DNA of 13,722 nt, taken from positions 1 to 13,722 of the forward strand of contig CAMLQP010000051.1 of NCBI GenBank assembly GCA_946482115.1, read 5' to 3'. Positions 7,526-13,722 of this stretch are shown here, in pieces (the stretch's first letter is position 1; each line of letters begins with the position of its first letter). The stretch comes from an uncultured Comamonadaceae bacterium. Lineage in GTDB: Bacteria; Pseudomonadota; Gammaproteobacteria; Burkholderiales; Burkholderiaceae. A model generated the notes under the pieces. That model saw only the letters and a program-made list of their open reading frames with translations, ran no database searches and was not told the origin of the DNA. Made by a program: the position numbers and the translations under genes.

Positions 7526-8444
7526 CCCGGCCGTGAACTTCGCCCAACTGCTTTTCCCCGACTTCTCGCTCATCCTCTGCGGCTACCTGGTCTGCCGCTT
7601 CACCGCCCTGAACCGCAAGGTCTGGGAACAGGTGGAGAGCCTGGTCTATTACTTCCTGTTTCCGGTCCTGCTGTTCCACAGCATCGTGAAAAGCCCGCTG
7701 GACCTGATGGCCGCCTCCAGCCTGGTGGGCGCGGCGGTGTCGCTGGCGGTGGGCGCGATCGCGCTGTCGTACTCGCTGCCGCACTGGCCCTGGCTGGGCC
7801 GCCGGCTCGACACCCGGCTGCACGCGGCCAGCGCCCAGGTGGCCTTCCGTTTCAACTCCTTCATCCTGCTGGCCATCGCCGAGCGCGTGGCGGGCCCGCA
7901 AGGCCTGCTGCAGGTGGCGGTGATCATCGGCTGCTGCGTGCCCATCTTCAACATCGGCGCGGTCTGGCCCATGGCGCGCCACGCCAACCGGGGCTTCGCG
8001 CGCGAACTGCTGCGCAACCCGCTGATCATCGCCACCGCCACCGGCCTGGCGGCCAACCTGCTGGGCTTCCAGATGCCGGTGTGGCTGGAGCCCACGGTCA
8101 ACCGCATCGGCCAGGCCTCGCTGGCGCTGGGGCTGATGGCCGCCGGCGCGGGCATGCAGTTCAGCAGCCTGGCCGTGGCCAAGTCGCTGGGCGTGGCGGT
8201 GCTGGCCATCAAGCACCTGGCGGTGCCGGTGATGGCGCTGGGCCTGAGCCGCCTGTTCCAGCTCGACCCCACCCAGACCACCGTGCTGCTGACCTTCTCG
8301 GCCGTGCCCACCGCCTCCAGCTGCTACGTACTGGCCGCGCGCATGGGCTACAACGGGCCGTACGTGGCGGGGCTGGTCACGCTGTCCACGCTGCTGGGCA
8401 TGGCCAGCCTGCCATTCGCCTTGGGCGTGCTCGCTAGGGTCTGA
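7521..8444 (+). CDS. AEC family transporter (auxin efflux carrier-like permease)
   Basis: A 307-aa polytopic inner-membrane protein of the auxin efflux carrier family; characterised bacterial members include malate/malonate-type carriers, but this substrate is unknown. About ten hydrophobic segments are visible in two halves, beginning [20 protein letters not shown]. The half-way segment [17 protein letters not shown] (about residues 171-187) and the following [12 protein letters not shown] are characteristic. No periplasmic or regulatory domain is fused. ATG 7521 and GTG 7533 are both possible starts; neither has a Shine-Dalgarno sequence, and the true start may be the GTG. It is divergent from the Bug gene and converges on the lipoprotein gene, with which it overlaps by 11 nt (8434-8444). 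A partnership with the Bug receptor is only speculative. Confidence 0.9.
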   Translation: MLPAVNFAQLLFPDFSLILCGYLVCRFTALNRKVWEQVESLVYYFLFPVLLFHSIVKSPLDLMAASSLVGAAVSLAVGAIALSYSLPHWPWLGRRLDTRLHAASAQVAFRFNSFILLAIAERVAGPQGLLQVAVIIGCCVPIFNIGAVWPMARHANRGFARELLRNPLIIATATGLAANLLGFQMPVWLEPTVNRIGQASLALGLMAAGAGMQFSSLAVAKSLGVAVLAIKHLAVPVMALGLSRLFQLDPTQTTVLLTFSAVPTASSCYVLAARMGYNGPYVAGLVTLSTLLGMASLPFALGVLARV

Positions 8445-9087
8445 CGCCGCCCACCAGTGCAGCGCGGCGGCGCGCGCGTTCGGCGGTGTCGCGGTCGCCG
8501 GCCTGTTCGGCCACGCGGGCCTGCACCTGCAGCCAGGCCAGCAGCGGGCGGCTCCAACCCTGGGTGCTGGCGGTGTCAACCGCCTCGGCCACCACGGCCG
8601 GGCTGGCCTGGCCGGCGCGCAGCAGCACACCGGCGGCCACCAGCCTGGCCAACGGATCGGGCGTGTTCGGCGGCGCCGCCGCCTGGCCCGCCAGCAGGGC
8701 CTGCGCCACCGGGCGTTGCGGCTCGGGCAGCAGCGCGGCATCGCCCGCCTGGGGTTTGGCCAGCAGGTAACGCGCGTAGGCCTGCTCGGCCAGCGCCGCA
8801 TCGGCGGCCAGGGCCTGGTAGGCCGGGCAGTCGTCCATCTGCAGGCTGGCCACTTGCCACGCACAGCGCAACAGCTCGGCGCGCGCCAGCCGCTCGGGCT
8901 GGCCGGTGCGGGCCAGCTCGGTGCGGGCGCGGGCGAACTCCACATCCGCCACCCGCGTGTTGCCCGCGAGCCAGGCGCTGCCGGCGCGCTCCAGCGCGCC
9001 CTGGCTGTTGAGCGCCCAGTCGGGCGGCGGCGGGTTGCTGCCGCAGGCCACGAGCAGGACAAGCGCGAACGGAGCGAGGCGTTTCAT
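8434..9087 (-). CDS. Alpha-helical lipoprotein of the MCE operon
   Basis: A 217-aa predicted lipoprotein. Its short signal peptide (MKRLAPFALVLLVAC) ends in the lipobox LVAC with C15 as the lipidated residue; the residues after it (GSNPPPPDW) lack Asp at +2, which predicts sorting to the outer membrane. The rest is almost entirely Ala/Leu/Arg-rich helix with TPR-like spacing (ALERAGSAWLAGNTRVADVEFARARTE split over about 31-57), plus two further cysteines, C75 and C87. It does not resemble the PqiC/DUF330 auxiliary lipoprotein expected beside an MCE protein. The ATG overlaps the MlaD stop (ATGA), so it is coupled and probably works with that system, perhaps as the outer-membrane partner. I do not recognise a named family. 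Confidence 0.8.
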   Translation of the reverse strand: MKRLAPFALVLLVACGSNPPPPDWALNSQGALERAGSAWLAGNTRVADVEFARARTELARTGQPERLARAELLRCAWQVASLQMDDCPAYQALAADAALAEQAYARYLLAKPQAGDAALLPEPQRPVAQALLAGQAAAPPNTPDPLARLVAAGVLLRAGQASPAVVAEAVDTASTQGWSRPLLAWLQVQARVAEQAGDRDTAERARRRAALVGGVRP

Positions 9088-10061
9088 GGGAGCTTGACCT
9101 CGGTGTCGCGGGCGAAGGGCCAGCGGCGGTTGATGTCGTTGACCAGCGAATCGACCTTGCGCAGGCTGGCTTCGACCTCGGCGCGCAGCGTGCCCAGATC
9201 GGTGCTGGCCTCGCGCGCGTTGCTGGCCACGCCCTGGGCCTCCACCAGCACGGCGTCCACTTTCTTCAGCGTCTGGCGCGCCTCGCCCAGCGCGGTGTTG
9301 ATCTGCCGCAGCAGGGTCTGGGAATCGGTCACCAGGCCGTCGTCGCCGAACACCCGGCGGTCGGCGTTGCCCACCAGGCTCTCGGTGCGCGCGGCCACGG
9401 CTTCCAGCCGCGCCAGCAGCGCGTTGGTGCGGTCCAGCGAGGCGATGATGCGCGCGCGGTCGGCCTCGTTGCCCGCCAGCAGGCCGATCGCGCCCTGGGG
9501 CCCGTTGAGCTTGGCGGCCGCCTCGCGGAACTCGCGCAGGCTGGCGTTGAGGGCCGAGTCGTTGCCGGTCATGCCGTTGAGGTTGTCCAGCAGCGCGCGC
9601 ACCGTGGCCACCACCTCGGGCAGTTCGGCCAGGGCATCGCCCTGCAGCACCTGACGCCGCGCGCCATCGGGCAGCGGCGGGTCTTCGAGGATGCCGCTGA
9701 AGGCGCGGATGCGGGTGGCGCCCACCAGGCTGCGCTCCATCGTGAACACGCTGGAGGTGCGCAGCCAGCGCGCGTCCTTGGTGGGCACGTCGACGATGAT
9801 GTGCACGTTGCCGTCTTCGGCCAGCTCGATGCGGCGCACCCGGCCGATCGGGAAACCCGAGAAGGTCAGGTTCATGCCGACCGTCACGCCCTCGGAGTCG
9901 TTGGCCACCAGCACCAGGGTCTGGCGCTCCTCGAACACGCCACGCGCGTACAGCAGGTACAGCCCCGATCCCACCACGAGCAGCACCAGCAGCGCCATCA
10001 GCAGCGCGGCCTTGACCTCGATCAGGGTCAGCAGGGGGAGCTTGCGGTTGTCTTCGGCCAT
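9084..10061 (-). CDS. MlaD/MCE-domain protein, inner-membrane anchored
   Basis: A 325-aa protein of the MlaD (mammalian cell entry) family, the periplasmic lipid-binding component of MCE transport systems. Order: a short cytoplasmic tail, one membrane helix at about 17-38, one MCE domain at about 45-125 (SEGVTVGMNLTFSGFPIGRV), then a long helical periplasmic region (about 145-310) with heptad-like spacing, ending in NRRWPFARDTEVKLP. Family members form homohexameric rings, with the helices building a tunnel or needle; that is inferred here. The ATG at 10061 is 5 nt after the permease stop, and the true start follows from the placement of the membrane helix, although the frame stays open farther upstream. 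The stop overlaps the lipoprotein start. No ATPase gene separates it from the permease. Confidence 0.93.
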   Translation of the reverse strand: MAEDNRKLPLLTLIEVKAALLMALLVLLVVGSGLYLLYARGVFEERQTLVLVANDSEGVTVGMNLTFSGFPIGRVRRIELAEDGNVHIIVDVPTKDARWLRTSSVFTMERSLVGATRIRAFSGILEDPPLPDGARRQVLQGDALAELPEVVATVRALLDNLNGMTGNDSALNASLREFREAAAKLNGPQGAIGLLAGNEADRARIIASLDRTNALLARLEAVAARTESLVGNADRRVFGDDGLVTDSQTLLRQINTALGEARQTLKKVDAVLVEAQGVASNAREASTDLGTLRAEVEASLRKVDSLVNDINRRWPFARDTEVKLP

Positions 10062-10066
10062 GGGAC

Positions 10067-10879
10067 TCAATAGTAATTGCCGACCAGCGAAACCATCTCG
10101 ACCAGCAGCAGCAGCATGAACATGCGCACCAGCCCCTGCAGCTCGACGCTGCCGCGCTGAGTCAGTGACTGGCCCTCGGGCGGCGTCCAGGTGGCGGCGG
10201 CCATGGGCACCACGGCCACGGCGATGCTGAAGAGCACCGTCTTGAGCGCGAAGATCAGCGTCACCGCGGGCTGGAAAATCTGTCCCACGGTGCGGGTGTA
10301 GGCGGGCAGCGCATAGGGGTTGAAGCCATAGACGATGACGTAGGTGAGCACCAGCCCCACCACGCCGCTGACGGCAGCCAGCAGCAGCACCGCGAACACC
10401 GAGGCCACCACGCGTGGCAGCACCAGTTGGCGCAACGGGTCCACGCCGCGCTGCTGCAGGGCATTGAACGAACCCTGCGCACGCAGCGCGGCCACCTCGG
10501 CCGCGTAGGGAATGGCGCAGCGCAGGGCCACGAACAGCGCGGCGGTGAGGGGAATGAGCTCCAGCACCAGCACGCGGATGACCATCTCCAGCGCGTAGGG
10601 CGTGAGGCCGTAGCTCTGCGCGGTGACGACCACGATGCGCACCAGAACCACGCTGACCAGCGCCGACAGCAGGCTGAACCACAGCAGCACCGGGCCGGTG
10701 GCCTGGTAGAGGTGCCGCGCGGTCTCCAGCCGCTGCTCGCGCGGGTAGCTGCCGGGCAGCAGCGCCCAGGCCAGTATCTGCGCGCCCAGGCGGGCGATGT
10801 ACCACCACTGCGCCAGCCACCGCAGGCAGGCGCGGCCCATCTGCGCTGTCGCCTGCTGCAGGGTCCGGGTGGTGATCAT
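10067..10879 (-). CDS. MlaE-type ABC transporter permease, divergent
   Basis: A 270-aa inner-membrane protein of the MlaE permease family, which moves lipids in complex with an MlaF ATPase and an MCE ring. An amphipathic N-terminal segment (about 10-40) is followed by about five hydrophobic segments (roughly 62-85, 98-122, 155-185, 203-228, 248-266). ELIPLTAALFVALR (107-120), YAAEVAALRAQ (125-135) and ALQQRGVDPLRQLVLPRVVA (140-159) align with the conserved MlaE core. Usual family features such as the GR-x-G stretch and the EQxDAL-like ATPase-contact segment are replaced by RCAIP and GSFNAL. The ATG at 10879 overlaps the queG stop (ATGA). Membership of the family is secure; whether it is an active ABC permease is not. 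Confidence 0.88.
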   Translation of the reverse strand: MITTRTLQQATAQMGRACLRWLAQWWYIARLGAQILAWALLPGSYPREQRLETARHLYQATGPVLLWFSLLSALVSVVLVRIVVVTAQSYGLTPYALEMVIRVLVLELIPLTAALFVALRCAIPYAAEVAALRAQGSFNALQQRGVDPLRQLVLPRVVASVFAVLLLAAVSGVVGLVLTYVIVYGFNPYALPAYTRTVGQIFQPAVTLIFALKTVLFSIAVAVVPMAAATWTPPEGQSLTQRGSVELQGLVRMFMLLLLVEMVSLVGNYY

Positions 10880-11982
10880 GTTTCCATGATATCGACGCGA
10901 CCCGCCCGGTTCCCCTGCGCCAGCGCCCAGGCCACGTGCTCGCGCACCAGCCCGCTGGGGTCCTGGGCGCGTGCCTGCAGCGCGGCGCGCAGCGCGGCGT
11001 CGCCGGGCCGTTCGCGCAAGGCATTGCCCAGCCCGACGGCGATGTTGCGCAGCCAGCGCTCGTGGCCGATGCGGCGTATCGCGCTGCCTTCGGTGCGGCG
11101 CAGGAATTCGGCCTCGCTCCAGGCAAACAGCTGGATCAGCGTGGCGCCGGCCAGGCCCTCGCGGGCGTCGAAGTCGGGCACGGTGGCGGTGCGCGCGTAC
11201 TTGTTCCAGGGGCACACCAGCTGGCAGTCGTCGCAGCCGTAGACGCGGTTGCCGATCAGCGGGCGCAGCTCCTCGGGGATGGGGCCGGCGTGTTCGATGG
11301 TGAGGTAAGAAATGCAACGGCGTGCATCCAGCCGGTACGGCGCGACGATGGCCTGCGTCGGACAGGCGACTAGGCAGGCGCTGCACTGGCCGCAGTGGGC
11401 CGAGACCGGCTCGCTGGGCGGCAAGGCGATGTCGACGTAGATCTCGCCGAGGAAGAACATGGACCCCCCCTCGCGCGAGAGCGCCAGCGTGTGCTTGCCG
11501 CGCCAGCCCTGGCCGCTGCGGCTGGCCAGCTCCACCTCCAGCACCGGGGCCGAATCGGTGAACACGCGGTGGCCGAACGGCCCCACGGTTTCGGCCATTC
11601 GGTCGGCCAGCTTCTGCAGCCGCTGGCGCAGCACCTTGTGGTAATCGCGCCCCCGGGCATAGACCGACACCACCGCCTCGCCGGGGCGTTGCAGCCGTTC
11701 GAGCTCACGGCCGGTCCAGTCTGGCGGGGTGTCGCGTGGCAGGTAGTCGAGCCGCGCGGTCACCACGCTGACCGTGCCCGGCACCAGCTCGGCCGGGCGT
11801 GCGCGCCTGAGGCCGTGCGCGGCCATGTAGCCCATCTCGCCGTGGAAACCGGCCGCCAGCCAGGCCGTCAGGCCCGGCTCGGCGGCGGAGAGGTCGACAC
11901 CGGCCACGCCGATTTGGGAAAATCCCAACTCACGGCCCCAAACACCGATTTGCGAGACGAGTTGAACAGCATCGATCACCAC
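10876..11982 (-). CDS. queG: Epoxyqueuosine reductase QueG
   Basis: Catalyses the last step of queuosine biosynthesis, reducing epoxyqueuosine to queuosine in the tRNA anticodon, using cobalamin and two [4Fe-4S] clusters, in the cytoplasm. The 368-aa product shows the cobalamin domain with FTDSAPVLEVELA, where D143 is the expected proton donor. Eight cluster cysteines are present: C197, C200, C203 and C207 (CGQCSACLVACP), C223, and C250, C253 and C257 (CDDCQLVCPWN). A C-terminal HEAT-like region (about 285-355) follows, beginning LFAWSEAEFLRRTEGSAIRRIGH. Two tandem GTG codons (11982 and 11979) are the only starts before the conserved N-terminus. A TACAAT box lies 6 nt upstream and no Shine-Dalgarno is seen. 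It overlaps the divergent tsaE start and heads the MCE operon. Confidence 0.96.
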   Translation of the reverse strand: MVIDAVQLVSQIGVWGRELGFSQIGVAGVDLSAAEPGLTAWLAAGFHGEMGYMAAHGLRRARPAELVPGTVSVVTARLDYLPRDTPPDWTGRELERLQRPGEAVVSVYARGRDYHKVLRQRLQKLADRMAETVGPFGHRVFTDSAPVLEVELASRSGQGWRGKHTLALSREGGSMFFLGEIYVDIALPPSEPVSAHCGQCSACLVACPTQAIVAPYRLDARRCISYLTIEHAGPIPEELRPLIGNRVYGCDDCQLVCPWNKYARTATVPDFDAREGLAGATLIQLFAWSEAEFLRRTEGSAIRRIGHERWLRNIAVGLGNALRERPGDAALRAALQARAQDPSGLVREHVAWALAQGNRAGRVDIMET

Positions 11983-12468
11983 ACGACGATTGTAGGAAGC
12001 GAAAGCGACATGGCGGCGCTGGCTGCCCGGCTCGCGGCATCGCCCGCGCTGGACGACGCGGTGCTGGCCCTGCACGGCGACCTGGGCGCCGGCAAGACCA
12101 CCCTGGTGCGCCACCTGCTGCGCGCGCTGGGCGTCAACGGGCGCATCAAGAGCCCCACCTACGCGGTGGTGGAGCCGCACGAGGTGGCCCGGCCCGCCGC
12201 TTGGCCCCCCGGTGCGCCGGTGCTCGCGATCTCGCATTTCGACTTCTACCGCTTCAGCGACCCCCGCGAATGGGAAGATGCGGGCTTTCGCGAACTTTTC
12301 GCGGCACCGGGCCTCAAGCTTGTGGAGTGGCCCGAAAAGGCCGAGGGCATGATGCCCGCCCCGGATGCCGACATCACCCTGGAAACGATGGACGACGACA
12401 CCCGACGACTGACCTTGCTGGCGCGCAGCGCGCGCGGTCAGGCCCTCTTGCAGGGGCTGCGCGCATGA
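11962..12468 (+). CDS. tsaE: tRNA threonylcarbamoyladenosine synthesis ATPase TsaE
   Basis: An essential cytoplasmic ATPase that works with TsaB and TsaD to make t6A37 in tRNAs reading ANN codons. With the TTG start at 11962 the product is 168 aa: Walker A GDLGAGKTT (39-47), switch-like SPTY (64-67), HFDFYR (92-97) and EWPE (122-125). About a dozen residues are inserted between EPHE and HFDFYR compared with my memory of the short E. coli form. Start choice is open: TTG 11962 gives the N-terminal length usual for the family (38 residues before the P-loop), while ATG 12010 has a good AGGAAG at 11994-11999 but leaves only 22 residues. With the TTG start the gene overlaps queG head to head by about 20 bp. 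The stop overlaps the amiC ATG. Confidence 0.93.
   Translation: MNSIDHHTTIVGSESDMAALAARLAASPALDDAVLALHGDLGAGKTTLVRHLLRALGVNGRIKSPTYAVVEPHEVARPAAWPPGAPVLAISHFDFYRFSDPREWEDAGFRELFAAPGLKLVEWPEKAEGMMPAPDADITLETMDDDTRRLTLLARSARGQALLQGLRA
11989..11994 (-). promoter_or_regulatory. Candidate -10 element for the queG-MCE operon
   Basis: On the minus strand TACAAT is separated by only 6 nt (CGTCGT) from the first of two tandem GTG start codons. This predicts a leaderless queG mRNA. The element lies inside the tsaE coding sequence if tsaE starts at 11962. The surrounding octamer ATTGTAGG (plus strand) also occurs at 3240-3247 in another divergent promoter region. Confidence 0.35.
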
Positions 12469-13722
12469 AGCGGCGCGACCTGCTGCAAGGCGGCACGCTG
12501 GCCCTGCTGCTGGGGGTGCAGCACATCGCCCGCGGCGCCACCATCGTCGCGGTGCGCATCTGGCCCGCGCCCGACTACACCCGCGTCACCATCGAGTCCG
12601 ACGGCGCGCTCAAGGCGCGGCAGTTCTTCGTCTCCGAACCGCCGCGGCTGGCGGTGGACATCGAGGGCCTGGACCTGATGCCCGGCCTGCGCGACCTGCT
12701 GGGCCAGGTGCGCTCGGACGATCCCAACATCGCCGGCATACGCGTGGGCCAGAACGCGCCCAACGTGGTGCGGCTGGTGATCGACCTGAAAAAGCCCATC
12801 ACGCCCCAGGTGTTCAGCCTGGAGCCGGTGGCCGCCTACAAGAACCGGCTGGTGCTGGATCTGTACCCCGCCACGCCGCCCGATCCGCTGGAGGACTTCA
12901 TCGCCCAGCGGCTCAAGGAACTGGAGAAGGCCCCGGCCGTGGCGGCCGCCCCCGCGCCGACGCACGACCCGCTGGGCGACCTGATCGCGCGCCAGACCCA
13001 GGGCGGATCGGCCATGCCCGCGCCGTCAGCCCCCCCCGGTCAGCCGGCCAACCCGCCAGTGGCCGCCGCACCCACCCCGGCGCCGGCCGGTGGCGGCAGG
13101 AAGCCCCAGCAGACCGACCGCCTGATCATCGTCGCGCTGGACCCCGGCCACGGCGGCGAGGACCCCGGTGCCATAGGCCCCAACGGCACGCAGGAAAAGG
13201 ACGTGGTGCTGCAGGTGGCCAAGAAGCTGCGCGACCGCATCAACGCCACCCGCATCAACGGCAACCCCATGCGCGCCTTCATGACGCGCGATGCCGACTT
13301 CTTCGTGCCGCTGGGCGTGCGCGTGGAGAAGGCGCGCCGGGTGCAGGCCGACCTGTTCGTGAGCCTCCACGCCGACGCCTTCTACACGCCGCGCCCGCAG
13401 GGCGCGAGCGTCTACGCGCTGAGCGACAAGGGCGCCTCCAGTACGGCGGCGCGCTGGATCGCCAACAAGGAGAATGCCGCCGACCTGGTGGGCGGTCTCA
13501 ACGTGAAAGTGCAGGACAGCCACGTGCAGCGCGCCCTGCTGGACATGAGCACCACGGCGCAGATCAACGACAGCCTCCGGCTGGGCAGTGCCCTGCTGGG
13601 CGAGATCGGCCGCGTGGGCAAGCTGCACAAGCCGCGCGTGGAACAGGCCGGCTTCGCGGTGCTGAAGGCGCCCGACATCCCCAGCGTGCTGGTGGAGACC
13701 GCCTTCATCAGCAACCCCGACG
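12465..13722 (+). CDS. amiC: N-acetylmuramoyl-L-alanine amidase AmiC, 3'-truncated by the window edge
   Basis: A periplasmic zinc amidase that cleaves the stem peptide from MurNAc in septal peptidoglycan to separate daughter cells, normally activated by an LytM-type partner. The frame is open from ATG 12465 to the window end, giving 419 residues; only a short C-terminus is missing. A Tat-type signal (MKRRDLLQGG, hydrophobic core, ARGA cleavage region near residue 25) is followed by an AMIN domain (about 27-135) that targets the septum, a Pro/Ala linker (about 155-215) and an Amidase_3 domain from about 218. Zinc and catalytic residues are present: H229 (DPGHGG), E244 (TQEKD), H302 (SLHADA) and E411 (VETAFISN). 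It shares ATGA with the tsaE stop, so the two are translationally coupled. Confidence 0.95.
   Translation, partial: MKRRDLLQGGTLALLLGVQHIARGATIVAVRIWPAPDYTRVTIESDGALKARQFFVSEPPRLAVDIEGLDLMPGLRDLLGQVRSDDPNIAGIRVGQNAPNVVRLVIDLKKPITPQVFSLEPVAAYKNRLVLDLYPATPPDPLEDFIAQRLKELEKAPAVAAAPAPTHDPLGDLIARQTQGGSAMPAPSAPPGQPANPPVAAAPTPAPAGGGRKPQQTDRLIIVALDPGHGGEDPGAIGPNGTQEKDVVLQVAKKLRDRINATRINGNPMRAFMTRDADFFVPLGVRVEKARRVQADLFVSLHADAFYTPRPQGASVYALSDKGASSTAARWIANKENAADLVGGLNVKVQDSHVQRALLDMSTTAQINDSLRLGSALLGEIGRVGKLHKPRVEQAGFAVLKAPDIPSVLVETAFISNPD

Noticed and set aside
7491..9062. Minus-strand frame of 523 codons across the AEC and lipoprotein genes
   Set aside because: Shadow of two real genes; composition is Arg/Pro/Gln/His-rich, and the lipoprotein frame has a proper lipobox and overlaps the MlaD stop.
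10067..11386. Upstream extension of the MlaE-like and MlaD-like frames into queG or the permease
   Set aside because: The added residues read as antisense-like low-complexity sequence, while ATG 10879 and ATG 10061 fit the expected N-termini and the tight gene junctions.
12920..13110. Pro/Ala-rich linker of AmiC as a tandem repeat
   Set aside because: Composition is biased, but no regular repeat unit is seen; it is the normal flexible link between the AMIN and amidase domains.

Overview
The window is high-GC, densely packed bacterial chromosome from a betaproteobacterium, most likely family Comamonadaceae (Acidovorax/Hydrogenophaga/Variovorax-like). This is inferred from the eno-ftsB junction, the divergent queG / tsaE-amiC pair, a Bug-type tripartite-tricarboxylate binding protein, and overall protein similarity as I recall these families. 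No rRNA, tRNA, insertion sequence, prophage or CRISPR array is visible. Fifteen protein genes fill almost everything; the longest non-coding stretch is about 120 bp.

Layout. Positions 1-1658 (+): the 3' part of eno, then ftsB, then an unrecognised 118-aa protein with a C-terminal Cys/His cluster, translationally coupled to ftsB. Positions 1663-3207 (-): hslO (Hsp33) and, upstream of it, a gamma-class carbonic anhydrase-like protein. Positions 3249-5500 (+): a DUF455 ferritin-like protein, then the DEAD-box helicase dbpA. Positions 5506-7402 (-): a periplasmic Bug solute-binding protein whose end overlaps the start of xerD. Positions 7521-8444 (+): an AEC-family transporter. Positions 8434-11982 (-): an operon read queG, MlaE-like permease, MlaD/MCE protein, helical lipoprotein, joined by ATGA overlaps or a 5-nt gap. 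Positions 11962-13722 (+): tsaE and a Tat-exported amiC amidase that runs off the window.

The functions are mostly housekeeping: glycolysis, divisome, redox chaperone, ribosome assembly, chromosome dimer resolution, tRNA modification (queG, tsaE) and cell separation (amiC). The most unusual unit is the lipid-transport-like operon. It has an MlaE-type permease and an MCE protein side by side but no ATPase gene between or next to them, the permease is divergent where the family couples to its ATPase, and the expected PqiC-type lipoprotein is replaced by an unrelated-looking helical lipoprotein.

Two architectural habits recur. Converging genes end within 4-5 bp of each other or overlap (three junctions), leaving no room for terminators. 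Several genes carry a -10-like hexamer only 5-7 nt before the start codon with no Shine-Dalgarno sequence, which suggests leaderless mRNAs. Non-ATG starts are common (ftsB, the 118-aa gene, hslO, xerD, queG, probably tsaE). I saw no clear undescribed defence or mobile system; the ATPase-less MCE operon is the best lead.
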